From Pelagophyceae sp. CCMP2097 (Eukaryota; Sar; Pelagophyceae), in the NCBI GenBank assembly GCA_026770575.1, contig MU657217.1, forward strand, positions 125,622-189,621: 64,000 nt of DNA, read 5' to 3'. Below, piece by piece: positions 29,356 to 40,496 of the stretch. Every line of letters begins with the position of its first letter. Position 1 is the first letter of the stretch. The notes beneath the pieces are model-generated. The model did no database searches. It was not told the origin of the DNA and saw nothing but the letters and a program-made list of their open reading frames with translations. Both the position numbers and the translations under genes were made by a program.

Positions 29356-31291
29356 TCATCCCTGCGGCGCTCGGAGCATGGCGAGCATGGCCGCGCGAGG
29401 GTCTTCTTTGTCGATCTTTGGGCCTAGGCGTCACGGGTCACCACCTCTCTGGATGCTTCTGGCAAACGTACGCGTCTCTTGCGGCGGCGCCTCCTTTGGG
29501 GCCCGCCGTGCGATCATGGCTAGCATGGCCGCGCGAGGGTCGTCTTCGAGCGCGCCCGAGTCCTGCGGGGCCCGGAGCGAAATCATCGCGAGCATCGCCG
29601 CGCGCGGGTCGTCCTTGTCCAGCTTTTGGCCTACGTGGCACCTCGAACGAGCGGGTCTCGGCTCTCCGACGGCACGGAGACGTACGCGTCTCCATCCGCG
29701 GCGCCTTTTTCTCGACGCGCTTGCCAAACGCCCCCATGTCGCCCATGGCCAGCGTCGTCCTCCGGCGCTGCGCGCCGAGCGCTTTGAGTTCCTGCATTCT
29801 AAAATCGGCAGACGTCTCGACGCCGCTCGGCGTGACGTCGCCGTCGTCGGCGGCCGCGTCGGGGTCAAAAGGCCCGTCGGCGTCTAAAAGTGTCTGCCAC
29901 ATTTGGTTTGGTTGGTTGGGCCTTTGCCCCGAGATTGATTTGAGTTTGTCGCGAACGGCTTCGCGCCAGGCCGCTTTGGCGCCGTCGGCGTCGTTTTCGA
30001 ATTTCACCGAAGAGATTGCCGCGTACAAAGCGCGGTGCTCCACGACGTCAAAGCCCGTCGTCGTGAACGCGCGGAGCACGGCGATGTGCATCTTCGCGAT
30101 TGTGTTCGCCGGCGCGCGCACGAGCCACAGAGCGCGAGACGCTGAGACGCGCATCGCCACCGCAGAGGGCACGCCCGCGGCCTCTAAAGTAGAAGAAGTC
30201 CACGCCGTCGTACCGTGGACGTCCGGCGGTACGACGGACCGGACGGCTCTTAATGCGGCGCCGAGCCAATGAGCCTGTCCGTCGTCCCACGCCTGCCTTT
30301 CGCGCCGCTGCTCCAGCGCGTAGTCCGGGTGCGCCGAGACGACTTGGTCCCACCTTTCGACTTCGACTTCTACGCTAGCGTCACCCGCTAAGAGGCGCTC
30401 CATGGCCGACCGCAGCTGCGCGCGCGCTTCCGCCAAAGTGCACGGCGCCCTCGCCTTTTGCGCCTTTTCCGGAGAACTGCCGCGGCTCTTCGCTCTTTGT
30501 AAAGCGTCCACGATGGCCTCCAACTCCTCGACGTTTGGCGGCGCCAGCGGCCCCGCCAAAGACGCGCGCCGGTCCAGCGCTTTTACGTCCTGCCTTGCCG
30601 CGGCGAGCCACCTCGTCGCCGCCTTTTCTGCCGCCTCCAACGCCGCCTTGCGCGGCGTCCACTGCGGCGCCTCGGCGGGGGGCGCCACGAGGAGTAAAAC
30701 CGTGTCCGTAACAGCGGCGGCGGCGGCTGCGTCGCCGGCGTTCCTGCGCTTCTTCAGCTTCTTCTGGATCTTCTGGTCCACCTCGTGCCACTTTGGCACC
30801 GCGCCGGCGCCGCACCAGCCGCCCTCGAGGGCCCGGCCGTCGAAGACGTCATAACCTTTGTAGCGGCGGTTTTCCTCGTTTTTCGCCAGCGCCGCGCGCG
30901 ACTTGGCCGTCGACGCCACGACCGGCGCCCGCGCGGGCACCAGCGCGAGGCTGCCGGAGGCCAGCGAGGCGCGCCGGTCCGGTGGGGCAATGTTGGGGTC
31001 CCGCGCGCTGAGGCCCCGCCTCGGCAATTCCTTCTTTTCCGGTGGCACGCACACAACGACGCGCGTCTCCTCGACCGCGTCGGCGACGGGCCGCTTCGGC
31101 CAGCGGCCTTTGTACCGCCGCACGAACTTACCAAGTCGCGAGGCGGCGAGCCATTTCGACTGTTGGATCAGCCTTAACACAACGGCCTCGATGCGCTCCT
31201 TCGTCCGCCGCAGGTCCGCGCCGCGCGTCTGCGGTGATATCGAGGCGGCAACGAGGCGCTCCAGCTGCGCCAGCGGCGCCTCGAGGGCCAT
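29356..31291 (-). CDS. Protein with C-terminal DPRAAMLAM repeats
   Basis: Exons 31291-29686, 29630-29472 and 29423-29356 close exactly in phase to 610 residues. The long first exon encodes helical, basic and Ala-rich sequence with no recognised domain (for example RLGKFVRRYKGRWPKRP near residue 55). The C-terminus has three copies of a short motif: KDDPRAAMLAMISLRAP, EDDPRAAMLAMIARRAP and KEDPRAAMLAMLRAP. DPRxxLxxMI/L-type motifs of this kind occur near the ends of actin-nucleation and formin-like proteins in stramenopiles, so an actin-related role is a guess. Both introns (55 and 48 nt) interrupt the same codon after GAGACGC/GTACGT, and exon 2/3 starts are alike, so exon and intron were duplicated together. 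Confidence 0.65.
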
Positions 31292-31676
31292 CGTCTGCGA
31301 GCCGCCAAACGGGCAACGTTGTTTTACAAACTTGAACCAGAAACAAATCCAACCTTATTCAGGGGCGCTGTCTTGGAGAGGTCGTCGCGGGACGTGTCGC
31401 GGGACTGCGAAGCCGCGGCGCGCACGATCGACGTCTTCCACAAAAAAACGTGTAACGGGCCGCGGCGGCCGCAGTTTTCGGAGATAAGGGCCGTGTTCAC
31501 CCCGCAGCGCTGCGACGTCGTCCGGTGGTTCCACTAAAGACGAACGGCCCTTCTTGCGCTGCTGGAGACCTCCACGGTCTATCTGGTTCCACTAAAGACG
31601 AACGGCCGTTCTTGCGCTGCTGGAGACCTCCACGGTCTATCCGTCGGGAAGCGTTCCGTCTCGGACGCCGCCGACG
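31292..31676. other. Divergent promoter region
   Basis: 385 bases between a minus-strand start (31291) and a plus-strand start (31677). It includes an AT-richer stretch (TTGTTTTACAAACTTGAACC, near 31318-31340) close to the minus-strand gene and the 58-base tandem repeat close to the plus-strand gene. Confidence 0.45.
31527..31642. repeat. 58-base direct tandem repeat
   Basis: Two adjacent near-identical copies (GGTTCCACTAAAGACGAACG... CCACGGTCTAT), differing at about one position, lie in the 5' region 35-150 bases before the ATG of the coiled-coil gene at 31677. Confidence 0.85.
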
Positions 31677-33671
31677 ATGCTGGAGACGGTCCCAGCGGTC
31701 TGCCCAGCGCAGGCGCCCGCGCCCAGCAAGGTGCCTCTGGCGCAGGCGCCCGCCAAGGCGCTAGAGGCCCGGGCCCCCGACTTGGACCGCAGGACGAAGA
31801 CGGCGTACGACGACGGCGTACGTGCCGCCGTCGAGGCCCAGCGGGCGCACTTCCGGTCAATGGAAGCGGAGGCGCGCCCGCTGGAGGCGCGCCTGCTGGA
31901 GGCGCGCCCGCTGGAGGCGCGCCTGCTGGAGGCGCGCCCGCTGGAGGCGCGCCCGCCGGAGGCGCGCCCGCCGGAGGCGGAGGTGCGCCCGCCGGACCTC
32001 GGCCGCGACTCGAACGACCTCGACCGCGACTTGGACGTCTTCCTCGGGGCTCTCTCGCCGACCGCGCCTCCCTCGCCGCGGCCGCGGGCGCTGGCCTTTC
32101 AGCTCGAGACGCGGCCCGACCTCGTGCGCCGCAGCGTCACGTAATCTATGCCGGCAAGGAGACGCGTCGAGCCCCTGGCTGCAACTCGGCCGTCGCAGGC
32201 GGACTACGGCATCATCGCCCGCGCGCCGGTGCCAAAGGCCAAGGCGCCGCGAGCACCTTTGAAGGGCGACGCGGCTCGCGAAGCCGACCTGCAACGGACG
32301 CTGCGCGACCTCGCCGCACTGCAGCGCGCCGTCGACGCGCCCTTGGCAACCGGCGGCAAGCAGCACGACATTGAAGTCTGGGTGCGTCTGCCGGGCTCTC
32401 GTTGCGAGGCGGCCTCCGACGCGTGTTTTTAGGCTTTGGCGGAGCAGGTTCGGCGCATGGCGCGCGACATGACGGCGGCGCGCGACGACGTGCTGCGGCA
32501 GGCTGCGGTGGCGCAGGAGAGGCGCGTCGAACGCAAGGCGTCGGCGGAAATCGACCGATCGGCGCGGCTCCGCGCCGCCAAGATCTCGCAGCGCGCGATG
32601 GACCGCGATGCCGCCTTGAAAGACGCACAGCAGCACTCTGCCGCCATTTTGGAGACGACTGCCGGATTGTACGAGCTCTGCCGGCCGTCGACTTTGCCGA
32701 ACCCGGCCGCGGCGCAGCGCCTGCTGCGCGACTCGCTCGCTCGCTACGCGGCGGAAGCACGGCTCCTCGAGGCGACGATTGCGTCGTGCGCCGCGCGCGG
32801 GCCGGCGGGCGTCGAAGACCACGTCATTGCGACGTGCATTGCGCTCCGGTCGCAAATCGCAGCCGCGCATGCACCGGCGCTGCGCTTCGCCTGGCCCGAC
32901 GCCGACGCGCCGTTTCCAGTCGGCGCGCTCACCACGCTGCTCGCCACGCTCCACGGCCAGGTGCGGTTTTGTGCTTTTTGGCCTTGCCGCGTTTGTGCCG
33001 CCCGCACAATATCCGACTGCTTCTTCGCCAGGCCGCGCTCCTCGACGCGGCGGCGGCTGGGGCGTCCGAGACGCGGCCCGAAAATTCGCCGGACGACGAG
33101 GCGCACGTTTCCAAGGCCGTCGAAGCCTCGGTACGTCTTCCTCTGTCATTCGACTGCCCGTCAAACGGCCCGTCACGTTCCAATTCGACGGTGCGCAGGC
33201 CGCGGCGACGGCCACGTTCGCGGCGCGCCGGTCTCTGCGGCGCGACGACGCGAGCCTCGCGGAGACGGAAGAGGTCTTGGTCTCAGCACGGCGCGAAGTG
33301 GCACTTTTGGAACGTACGTTTCAATCGTCTTCCGAGCTCGTTGGACGCACCATCTAGGCGCGGTCTCGTCGCTGGCCGCGCGCGCCGCGGTGCTGCGACC
33401 ACCTTCGCGGGCGCTGACGCCGTTGGGCGAAGCTCTGGCTGGGCTTTTGGAGATAGATGCAGACGTCTTGGCGCAAGGCGACAACCCCGATGATATCCTC
33501 GTCGCCATCGTCGCCGGCCTCGTCGACCCCGCCGGAACGCCCGCCGACGACGCGCGCAGCGCCGACGCGCGCAGCACGGCGACGCCCGATGGGCCGCCGC
33601 CGTCGAGGTCGCCGTCCGGCGCGCTCAAACCCGCCGCCCCGCCGCTCACGTCGCGGTCCGCGCACAAGTGA
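31677..33671 (+). CDS. Coiled-coil / helical-bundle protein, six exons
   Basis: Six exons close in phase: 31677-32123, 32199-32381, 32433-32960, 33032-33130, 33199-33313 and 33358-33671, 561 residues. The N-terminal third contains an LLEARPLEAR tandem repeat encoded by 15-base units (31867-31985) and an acidic stretch (LGRDSNDLDRDLD). The middle is predicted long helices (LAEQVRRMARDMTAARDDVL; RDAALKDAQQHSAAILE), and a Ser/Pro/Ala tail ends the protein. The central block, with alternating helices and LRFAWPDADAPFPVG, resembles helical-bundle adaptor proteins but I cannot name the family. Introns are 75, 51, 71, 68 and 44 nt; three donors begin GTGCG and two GTACGT. Confidence 0.65.
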
Positions 33672-33853
33672 AACTTGTGATTGTACGTGCTTGTCCCACA
33701 GCTCCAAGGGCCCTGGGACGAAGTGCGCCTTTACTTTGCACGCCAGGGACCCCGCGGGCTTCGATGGCGATGGTGTCCGTGGGGGAGGTACGCCTCGCCG
33801 GCGGCTCTTAGATGGCCATGGTGTCCATCTGGCATGGAGATCTCGATGGGCTC

Positions 33854-34340
33854 TTAGATGGCGATGGTGTCCATCTGGCCAAAGGGCGGGAGCTTCTCCT
33901 CGAAGGAGCCCTCGACGTCGAAGACTTGCATCGTCGCTGCCTGGATATTGTATTTGTGCAGGCGGCGCTCGAACGCCGCGTCGACCTGGCGAGGCAACAA
34001 TGTCGCGAGGGTGTACCCGGTTGAGAGATGGCACTCTCTGTTGCCACCGGGTGCTCGCGTCTGACGTCCTCTTTCTCGCGGCTCCGTTTCCGACTAGGAC
34101 GCGGCCTTGTGCGGGGCATTCGCCCGTGAGGTAGCAGTTCATCACGTCGCGCGGGTTCATTTTGATGTCGTCCGGGTCAGCGTAGCCCAGGAATTTCCCG
34201 TCGGGGTCGAAGAGCATTTCCTCGGGGTGGTGGAATTCCACATCCGACTCTGTCGCTCGGGCCATCTTCAGCGCCGCGGCGCTGTGCGGCACGAACGCGG
34301 CGATGCGGGCGGCGAGGAGCACGAATACGGCCTGCCACAT
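33854..34340 (-). CDS. Small plastid-targeted protein of unknown function
   Basis: Starts at 34340 with MWQAVFVLLAARIAAFVPHS, a signal peptide ending in the AAFVP motif that marks heterokont plastid import, followed by a short transit-like stretch. The first exon continues through PEEMLFDPDGKFLGYADPDD and MNCYLTGECP. A second exon (about 34035-33854) encodes GYTLATLLPRQVDAAFERRL and ends FGQMDTIAI. The intron boundaries are not resolved (about 60-100 nt between). The mature protein would be about 110 residues, soluble and acidic. I do not recognise the family. The last 25 bases of the gene are duplicated about 46 bases downstream (33808-33833). Confidence 0.55.
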
Positions 34341-34457
34341 GCTCCTTGCAATCGGAACAAACAACTCGGAACAATCGAAAAAGTTCGGGAAGGGTCCTCG
34401 AACAGTCTCGGGCACAGAAAGACTGCGGGCACGTCGCGCGCGTCCACGCAGACGAAC

Positions 34458-34898
34458 ATGACGGAGGAGAGCGAGGCGCTGGCGGAGGCGAGTCTGGACG
34501 TGCCTCAGCGAAGGACGAGTCCGCGGCACCACGACATGAAAGAATTTCTCAAAACGCCCTTCATCCGCCACTTAAGCGGGCGCCACCCGAGCTCAAAGTC
34601 CATCCCGGCGCCGCGGCCCACCGACGCGGCGGACCGCTCCGGCGCCGCCGCGGGGACGAGGGCGGCGCGCGCACGCGAGGCGGGAGCGCTGAAAAGATCG
34701 AGGTCCGAAGAGGCGCCTTCGCGGTCCCAAGAGGCGCCGCGCGCGCCCGCCAAGCTATTGCGGCGCGCGAGGACCGTCTCGCCGCCAAGCTCACCGCAAA
34801 CGGACCGCGCACCCGCGACAGAGGCCGGCGAAGCTCCCACACCGGCGAAAGCGCACTGCGGCCACGACGAGCCGACGACTCGGACCCCTCCCGAATAA
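34458..34898 (+). CDS. Hypothetical Ser/Pro/Ala-rich protein
   Basis: An open frame of 146 residues from the ATG at 34458 (MTEESEALAEASLDVPQRR) to the stop at 34898. The first 45 residues include a basic, possibly amphipathic stretch (HH-D-MKEFLKTPFIRHL); the rest is low complexity with RS, SP and TP pairs (RSRSEEAPSRSQEAP), like an RS-type disordered tail. The minus strand is also open here, as the run-on of the KCTD-Kelch frame, so only one of the two can be real. I prefer this one because the minus frame has lost all Kelch similarity. Confidence 0.4.
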   Translation: MTEESEALAEASLDVPQRRTSPRHHDMKEFLKTPFIRHLSGRHPSSKSIPAPRPTDAADRSGAAAGTRAARAREAGALKRSRSEEAPSRSQEAPRAPAKLLRRARTVSPPSSPQTDRAPATEAGEAPTPAKAHCGHDEPTTRTPPE

Positions 34899-35489
34899 CC
34901 GCTGTATAAACCCCCGTCGCTGTACTCCCGCCTATGCGAGTCGGAGGATCGCGTTTCCGAGTTGTGATCGTTAACAACGCCAAGGTTGAGCACTTTGTGT
35001 GAAGCATGAGTCGAGCACTTCTGAGGAGAGAGGCCCCGACGAGGCACTGCCGTGCGCTGCCGCTCTGGGCCCAAGCGGCGCTGATCGCGGTCTTGCCGTC
35101 TCGATGCGCCGTCGCTCCCCCGAGGTCGATGAAAGCCAGAACAAGAACCGCAACCGGGTGGCGCCGGCAGTGGGCGAGGCCCGAGTTTCGCGACTGCCCG
35201 GAGCATCCCGGTGGCGGTGGACAGGGCCGCGAGGGCGCTCACGGGGCCGCGGTGCGGTGCTTCAATGCTTAAATGAAGCACCCGGTCGGAGGTACCAGTG
35301 AGGATCTGTGAGGAGCGTACGGGAGGGAGGGTCGTGAGTAGTGGCGTCGTGGCGGCATCTCCAGCGTCGTGGCGGGATCTCTGCAAGAGGTCCTCGCCTT
35401 CTTGCGGGCTGGGAAGATGTAGTTCTTTCCGCATGGCACCGACACGTCGGTACCACATAGATCTTGCGCACCGACACGTCGCTCGCACG

Positions 35490-37120
35490 CCTCTTTCAGC
35501 GTCGACGGTGAGCACCTCTGTCGAAGATAAATGGCCCCCGAGCACGAGGAACCGTGCGTCTTCTCCAGCAGCGTCGAGTCGAACGGCTGCGATGGCACTG
35601 CGCCCAGCCTGCATAGTCGGCCCAGGCGAAAACTCCATGGTCGCCACGTCGAGGAGCTCAGTGGTGGCTAATCGCCTCTTTCCCGAGTCCCGCCCGCCGA
35701 TGACGAGGACATGTCGAGCATCGACGGGCACGGCCGCGCAGGCACAGCGTACCGAACTCATCGACGGACCCGGTGCAAACGCCATGGTCCGGATGTCGAG
35801 GATCTCTGTCGTTTGCAAAGATTGTACTTGAGTTGAACCGCCACCGGCCACCATGATGCGGTGCTCGTCGAGCGCGACGGCCACGCAGCCGAAGCGTGGA
35901 CCGGCCATTGCGGGTCCGGGCGCGAAGACCATCGTGTCCAGGCTGAAAATCTCGCTAGTCGATAAGAATCTGCCGTCGTAGCCGCCAACGATGAGAACCC
36001 TGCGAGAGTCGAGTGCGACAGCGGCACAACAGTTTCGTGCCGATTGCATGTTCGGCCCCGGCGTGACCGTGCGCGTCGAGAGGTGGAAGATCTCTGTCGC
36101 TTTCGAATGAGCACAATAATTGTAACCGCCCACCACGAGTACGCGGTCAGCGTCGATCTGGACAACCGCACAGCTTCCTCGTTCCATGAGCAAGTTCGGC
36201 CCGGCTGTAAACGTCATCATCTGCGTGTCGAGCACTTCAGTTGTTTTTGAAATAGTCTCGCCCAAAGAACCGCCAAACACGACGACGCGCCCGCCGGCGA
36301 GCAAGGCAGCGCAAAATACACGTGCTGAGCTCATCGCCGGTCCCGGTCGGAACGTTGCGTCATCGGTCCACGGCCGCCCGCCGAACACGGCCGTCTCGAG
36401 GCCAAAGTAGTCCAGTTCCTTCATCATGGATTCTCGCGCGGTTCCGGCTAATGCGCGGATCGTCCTCTGCATGTGCGAGCCGTCGAGGTCACGGAGGAAG
36501 TCGAGGATCAGTCGGAACCGCTCGCCGTCGCGGTCGATGAAGATGGACCCGTCGTCGGGGTCCTTCTGCAGCATCGCGTCGCAGCGCCCGAACATGCGGC
36601 CGAGCATCGAGTCCTCGAACTTTGTCAGCACGGCGCGCGAAGCCTCGAAGCGCGCGCCGCCCACGTTGAGCTTGATCTTCTCGCCGGGCGGCGGCGCCGC
36701 TGCCCGCATGCGCGCCTTCTCGTCGTCCAAATCGGCGCGGTCGCGCTCGACGGCCGCGCGCTTCTCCTCGAGCGTGGCTTCGCCGCGCGCGAGCTTCTTG
36801 TCCACTTGTCGCATTATGGCCGCGCGGTCGTCTTGGAGCGCTTGCCGATCGCTCGCGAGCAGGGCCTGCGACGGATTCATGTTAAAAAAAACATGGCCGA
36901 GTTCGGGCTTTCAGAGATGATCTGCACGTCAGGTTACACGTTGGGAAGGTGGGAGGCCGCCCCGTTGTCGGCTTCACTGATGCAAGACGCCGGTTCGGAC
37001 CATCTCGGCATCAAAGGCCCGCTCGAGGGCGCCGAGCCCCGAGGCGTGCGCCGCGTGGGTGCGCCGGACGGTCGCGAGGGCGCCGAGCGCGGCGTTGAAA
37101 GTGGTCGACGGGGCCGCCAT
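35490..37120 (-). CDS. KCTD/BTB-Kelch repeat protein
   Basis: A first exon starts at 37120 (MAAPSTTFNAALGALATVRR), supported by the homologous start in the decayed copy at 43961. The main exon runs from about 36870. Order: N-terminal coiled coil (ALLASDRQALQDDRAAIM...), a T1/BTB domain (IKLNVGGARFEASRAVL, SIFIDRDGERFRLILDFLRD), then six Kelch-type blades each with a GG pair and a PGP turn (RVVVFGG, RVLVVGGYN, RVLIVGGYDG, RIMVAGGG, HVLVIGGRD, FLVLGGH). BTB-Kelch proteins usually bring substrates to CUL3 ubiquitin ligases; the T1-type BTB used here is the KCTD form, a less common partner of Kelch. The frame stays open to 34505, but similarity ends near 35500, so the true end is probably there through an unresolved splice. 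Confidence 0.75.
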
Positions 37121-37232
37121 CGTCTCCGAGGGCCTTCACCCCACACCGCGTCTCCGTCGCGATCGCTAACTTTTCGGCGAGAACTCGTTTTCTCTGAGTG
37201 GTCACGGGCTGTGCACGGCGCCGTGGTCCGCC

Positions 37233-39232
37233 ATGGGCAACGCGCAGAGCCTGGGCACGACGCAGGGCCTCGTCGTGGCGTCGAAGAGCCTGGCCTTCCT
37301 CACCTTTGGCGAGCGGTGCGCCGTCGGCGTTTCGGCGCGGCCGGAGGCGTTTCTACCAAAAGGGGAAAGCTTTTGGAAATGGATGGTCCACCGCCTCTGC
37401 GCGGAACGAGCGCTCACCTCTCCCGCAAACGACGATGGCGAGCCCGATTGGCGCGAATCGTTCGTCCGCCTCTGGTCCCGCCGCAACAAAATCGTCGCCG
37501 ACCCGCACCTCTGCGCGCGCGGCCTCGGCGCCAAACGCGAGGAGGGCCGTTTAAGGGTTGTCGTCCGCCTCCGGCCGAAGCAGCGAAGCGCTCAAGGCGG
37601 CGCGGTGCAGATCACCGTGCCGCTTCATCAAAGAATCGCGCTGCTGCGCTCGCGAGACGCGAACCTCGGCCGAGCAGAGGCGACGAAGCAGGCCGTCGCC
37701 GTAGAGAAAAGCGGCGCGACTTTAACGGCTTCCATCGTCGGCCACGACGGCTGCGTCGTGCACGCGCTGGCTCCGTTTGTTGGGGCGCGTTCCTTCGAGT
37801 TGGACGCCGTCCTCGGCGAAACCGCGACGCAAGAAGATGCTTGGGCTCAATGCTCTGCAGTCGTCCTCGACGCCGCCGACGGCCGGAGCGGCGCCGTCTT
37901 CGCGTATGGGCAAACTGGCTCGGGAAAGACGCATACCATGTTCGGAACCATGTTCGGGTCGCCCGGAAGCCCAGGCATCGTGCGCCGCGCGATAAGCTGC
38001 CTCGCTTTGAATGTCGCTTCGAAAAAGATGCCGCGCGGCCAGACTTTGGTCTTGGAGGCGACGGCGGTGGAGGTCTTTGGCGAGGCGCTGCGGGACCTGG
38101 CAAATGGTATTGTTTTAAAGGCCGCGCGCTTCGCCACCGATACGCCCCTCGAAAACGACTCGAGCATCGATGCGTTCCTCGCAAACGTGGATTCGCACAA
38201 GCGGAGCGCGGCTACGGCGATGAATTCGCGGTCGACGAGGGCGCACTGCGTCATCGAAGTGCGCCTCGTCCGCCGCGCCGAATCCGAAGACGTCGTCTCG
38301 CGCCTCGTCCTCGTCGACCTCGGCGGCTCGGAAAGAGTGAAGCGGTCCGGCGTCGCCGACGAAGCGAAAGCCGCCGGCGGCGTCTGCTCGGGTGAGTTCC
38401 GTATAGTCCCTTTTCAATCTCACTTCCACCTCAGGCGAAAGCGAGACTCGGACTTCGTGGCCCGAGTACTACGCTTCAAGGGCGCGCCTGGCGGAAACGA
38501 ACCACATCAACAAAGGCCTCCTCGCGCTGAAGCGCTGCGTTGCCGCGCTGCTCGAAGACGGCGCGGCGGGGCGGCGCAACCGCATTCCGTTTATGGACTC
38601 CAAGCTTACTCAGCTCATGTGCGTCCCATTCGCATCCAAGAGTTCCTCCCACTCGCATCCAATCGCCCCTTCGCACGCCTTTTCGATCAGGCGGTCGTCG
38701 TTCGAGTCGCGTTCCCTCTGCGCTCTCATCTGTTGCTCAACCGACGAGGCAGACGCCGTCGAGGCCATAGAATCTTTGAATTTCGGCGCCGCCTGCCGCG
38801 AGCTCTCCACGTCGCGGATCGACGCCGTCCGCGGCGACGGCGACGTGGCGCTGGCGGCGGCGATTCGTCAAATCGACTCTCGCGTCCGAGCCCTCCAAGT
38901 CGACATTTGCCAAAAGGAGCGCTGGGAGTGGCGCGAGACGCATCGCGTCGACGACATCAACGACATGGCCGCCAGCGCGACTGCGCTCGTCGACGACGAG
39001 GAGATGGAGCTGGGTGGGAAGGTAGACGCCTCCTCTCGACGTCTTTCCGGCAAGGCTCCTCCGCTCCACAATCGTCTCTTAGGGAGCCGTGCGCATCCTC
39101 GCCGACGATGGGAGCTCGACGCGGACGCGCCATTCGCACACGGTGCGCGGGCAGGTCATCGTTGGGGCCGAGGCCGAAAACGCCAAACTCGAGAATCTTT
39201 TGGACCAGCGGCGCGCCCTCGTCGGCGCGTAA
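37233..39232 (+). CDS. Divergent kinesin with N-terminal extension
   Basis: Four exons close exactly: 37233-38391, 38435-38618, 38691-39021 and 39083-39232, 607 residues. The start MGNAQSLG fits N-myristoylation. About 105 residues precede the motor (LRVVVRLRPKQ). The P-loop is intact (GQTGSGKTHTMFGT, near residue 227). Switch I is altered: NSRSTRAH instead of NxxSSRSH. Switch II is VDLGGSE instead of VDLAGSE. The later motor motifs AETNHINKGLLALKRC and RIPFMDSKLTQLM are present, with Gly replacing the usual Ser in INKSLLAL. A neck-like coiled coil and short tail follow; no cargo domain is visible. Such switch changes can alter ATP turnover. Its start lies 112 bases from the divergent KCTD-Kelch start, suggesting a shared promoter. 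Confidence 0.85.
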
Positions 39233-39694
39233 TTGCCAATCGCGGCGGGTCTAAGCAGACGCCACGCATGCAGCTATATACGGGTCGAGCTCCCGGTTTT
39301 CCCCTGACTGATCGAGGGGCCGGGCCGGGGTTCTTGGCCGGGCCGGCTTCCGAGTGTTTCATCGAGTCGGTGCGCCGCTCGCTCACGGCGAGCCGGGCAG
39401 CCGGTCCGACGCCGCGCGGAGCGGCACCGTGCCTCGGGCGTGCGGCGGAGACCGCGCGCTGACTCGGCCCCAGAGACGCCGAAGAACGTCGTTGGCCCTT
39501 TACTTCCGAGTCCTCCAACCGTTGAAGACAACTTGAATGAAGTTCAAGTTGGTGGAGGACCCCTTGTTCGGTCCTCCCTCGACTCGCTCCAAGAACCGGC
39601 CCGCCCTCCCCGCATCATGAGGACTACGGTCCGCTTCAATACGCCCGGCGGCGCCGGGGCGCGCTAGGGGCCGGAGGCACACGAGAACAGCCCC
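39233..39694. other. Convergent 3' region
   Basis: Between the kinesin stop and the 3' end of the second WD40 gene. Short frames only. A direct repeat TTGAA(GACAAC)TTGAATGAAGTT around 39520-39550 and an AT-rich patch are the only features. Confidence 0.4.
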
Positions 39695-40496
39695 TTATGC
39701 GCTTTCTTCAAAGAGTGAGGCCGGCCCGCGCCGACTGAGGCAGCATCTAAAGTTGTACAGCACAACGTTCCAGAGGCGCGCCGTCGTGTCGCGGCTCGCC
39801 GTCACGATGCGCGCGCCGTCGGGCGAGAACGCGCGGCTTTCGACGGCGCCGTCGTGTCCCTCGAGCGTTTTCAGCAGCGCGCCCGTCTCGACGTCCCACA
39901 GCCGCGCCGTCTTGTCGAAGCTCGCCGACACGACGCGCTTGCCGTCGGGCGAGAACGCGCAGCTGTAGACGGAGCCGGTGTGCCCCTCGAGCGTGTGCAG
40001 CAGCGCGCCCGTCTCGGCGTCCCAGAGCCGCGCCGTCCGGTCGCGGCTACACGTCACGACGCGCGTGCCGTCGGGCGAGAACGCGCAGCTCACGATGGCG
40101 TCGGTGTGCCCCTCGAGCGTTGTCTGCAGCTCGCCCGTCTCGGCGTCCCAGACCTGCGCCGACTTATCTTCGCTCGTCGTCACGAGGCGCTTGCCGTCGG
40201 GCGAGAGCGCGCAGCTCAAGATCTCTCTCGTGCCCCTGGAAGATCGCGGTGCCCTTGGAGATGCTGTCATGCCAGATGAGTTTGCGCACGGCCCGCGCCG
40301 CGGCCGGCGCATCGCGAGCGACTTGCTTCGTGACGAGGAGGGCGTGGGGCGCCTCGGCCGACAGCCGTAGGATGACCTTGAGCAGGTCGTGCTGCGTGAA
40401 GACGGCGAGGACCGCCGGTCCGACGGCGCGGCGCCGTTCGACGGGCCGCTCGACGCGCCGTTCGACGCGCCGCGAGGCTCGATGGGCGCCCCGCAT
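39695..40496 (-). pseudogene. WD40-repeat paralogue with a frameshift
   Basis: Homologous to the gene at 27701-28996: the N-terminal helix (LLKVILRLSAEAPHALLVTK) and the WD40 units (SCAFSPDGTRVVT, LWDAETGALLHTLEGH) match. The ATG at 40496 opens a frame that reaches the first repeat (GTAIFQGHE, about 40230), after which WD40 similarity continues in another frame (ILSCALSPDGKRLV). No GT..AG pair can bridge this short step, so it is a one- or two-base indel: either a real lesion or a sequence error. Four to five units remain, against eight in the other copy. The 3' end has CLSRRGPASLF in place of a blade. Confidence 0.65.

Noticed and set aside
29211..30272. 353-residue plus-strand frame
   Set aside because: Antisense to the in-phase DPRAAML gene; no domain.
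34505..35490. 340-residue C-terminal extension of the KCTD-Kelch protein
   Set aside because: All similarity to Kelch and to the paralogue ends near 35500, and the remaining open frame has low-complexity shadow composition.
36473..38395. 640-residue plus-strand frame
   Set aside because: It crosses the KCTD-Kelch and kinesin genes in the wrong frames and is Arg-rich shadow sequence.
40225..40245. Tiny intron to explain the WD40 frame change
   Set aside because: No GT or GC donor with an AG acceptor fits in this step, so an indel is the simpler reading.
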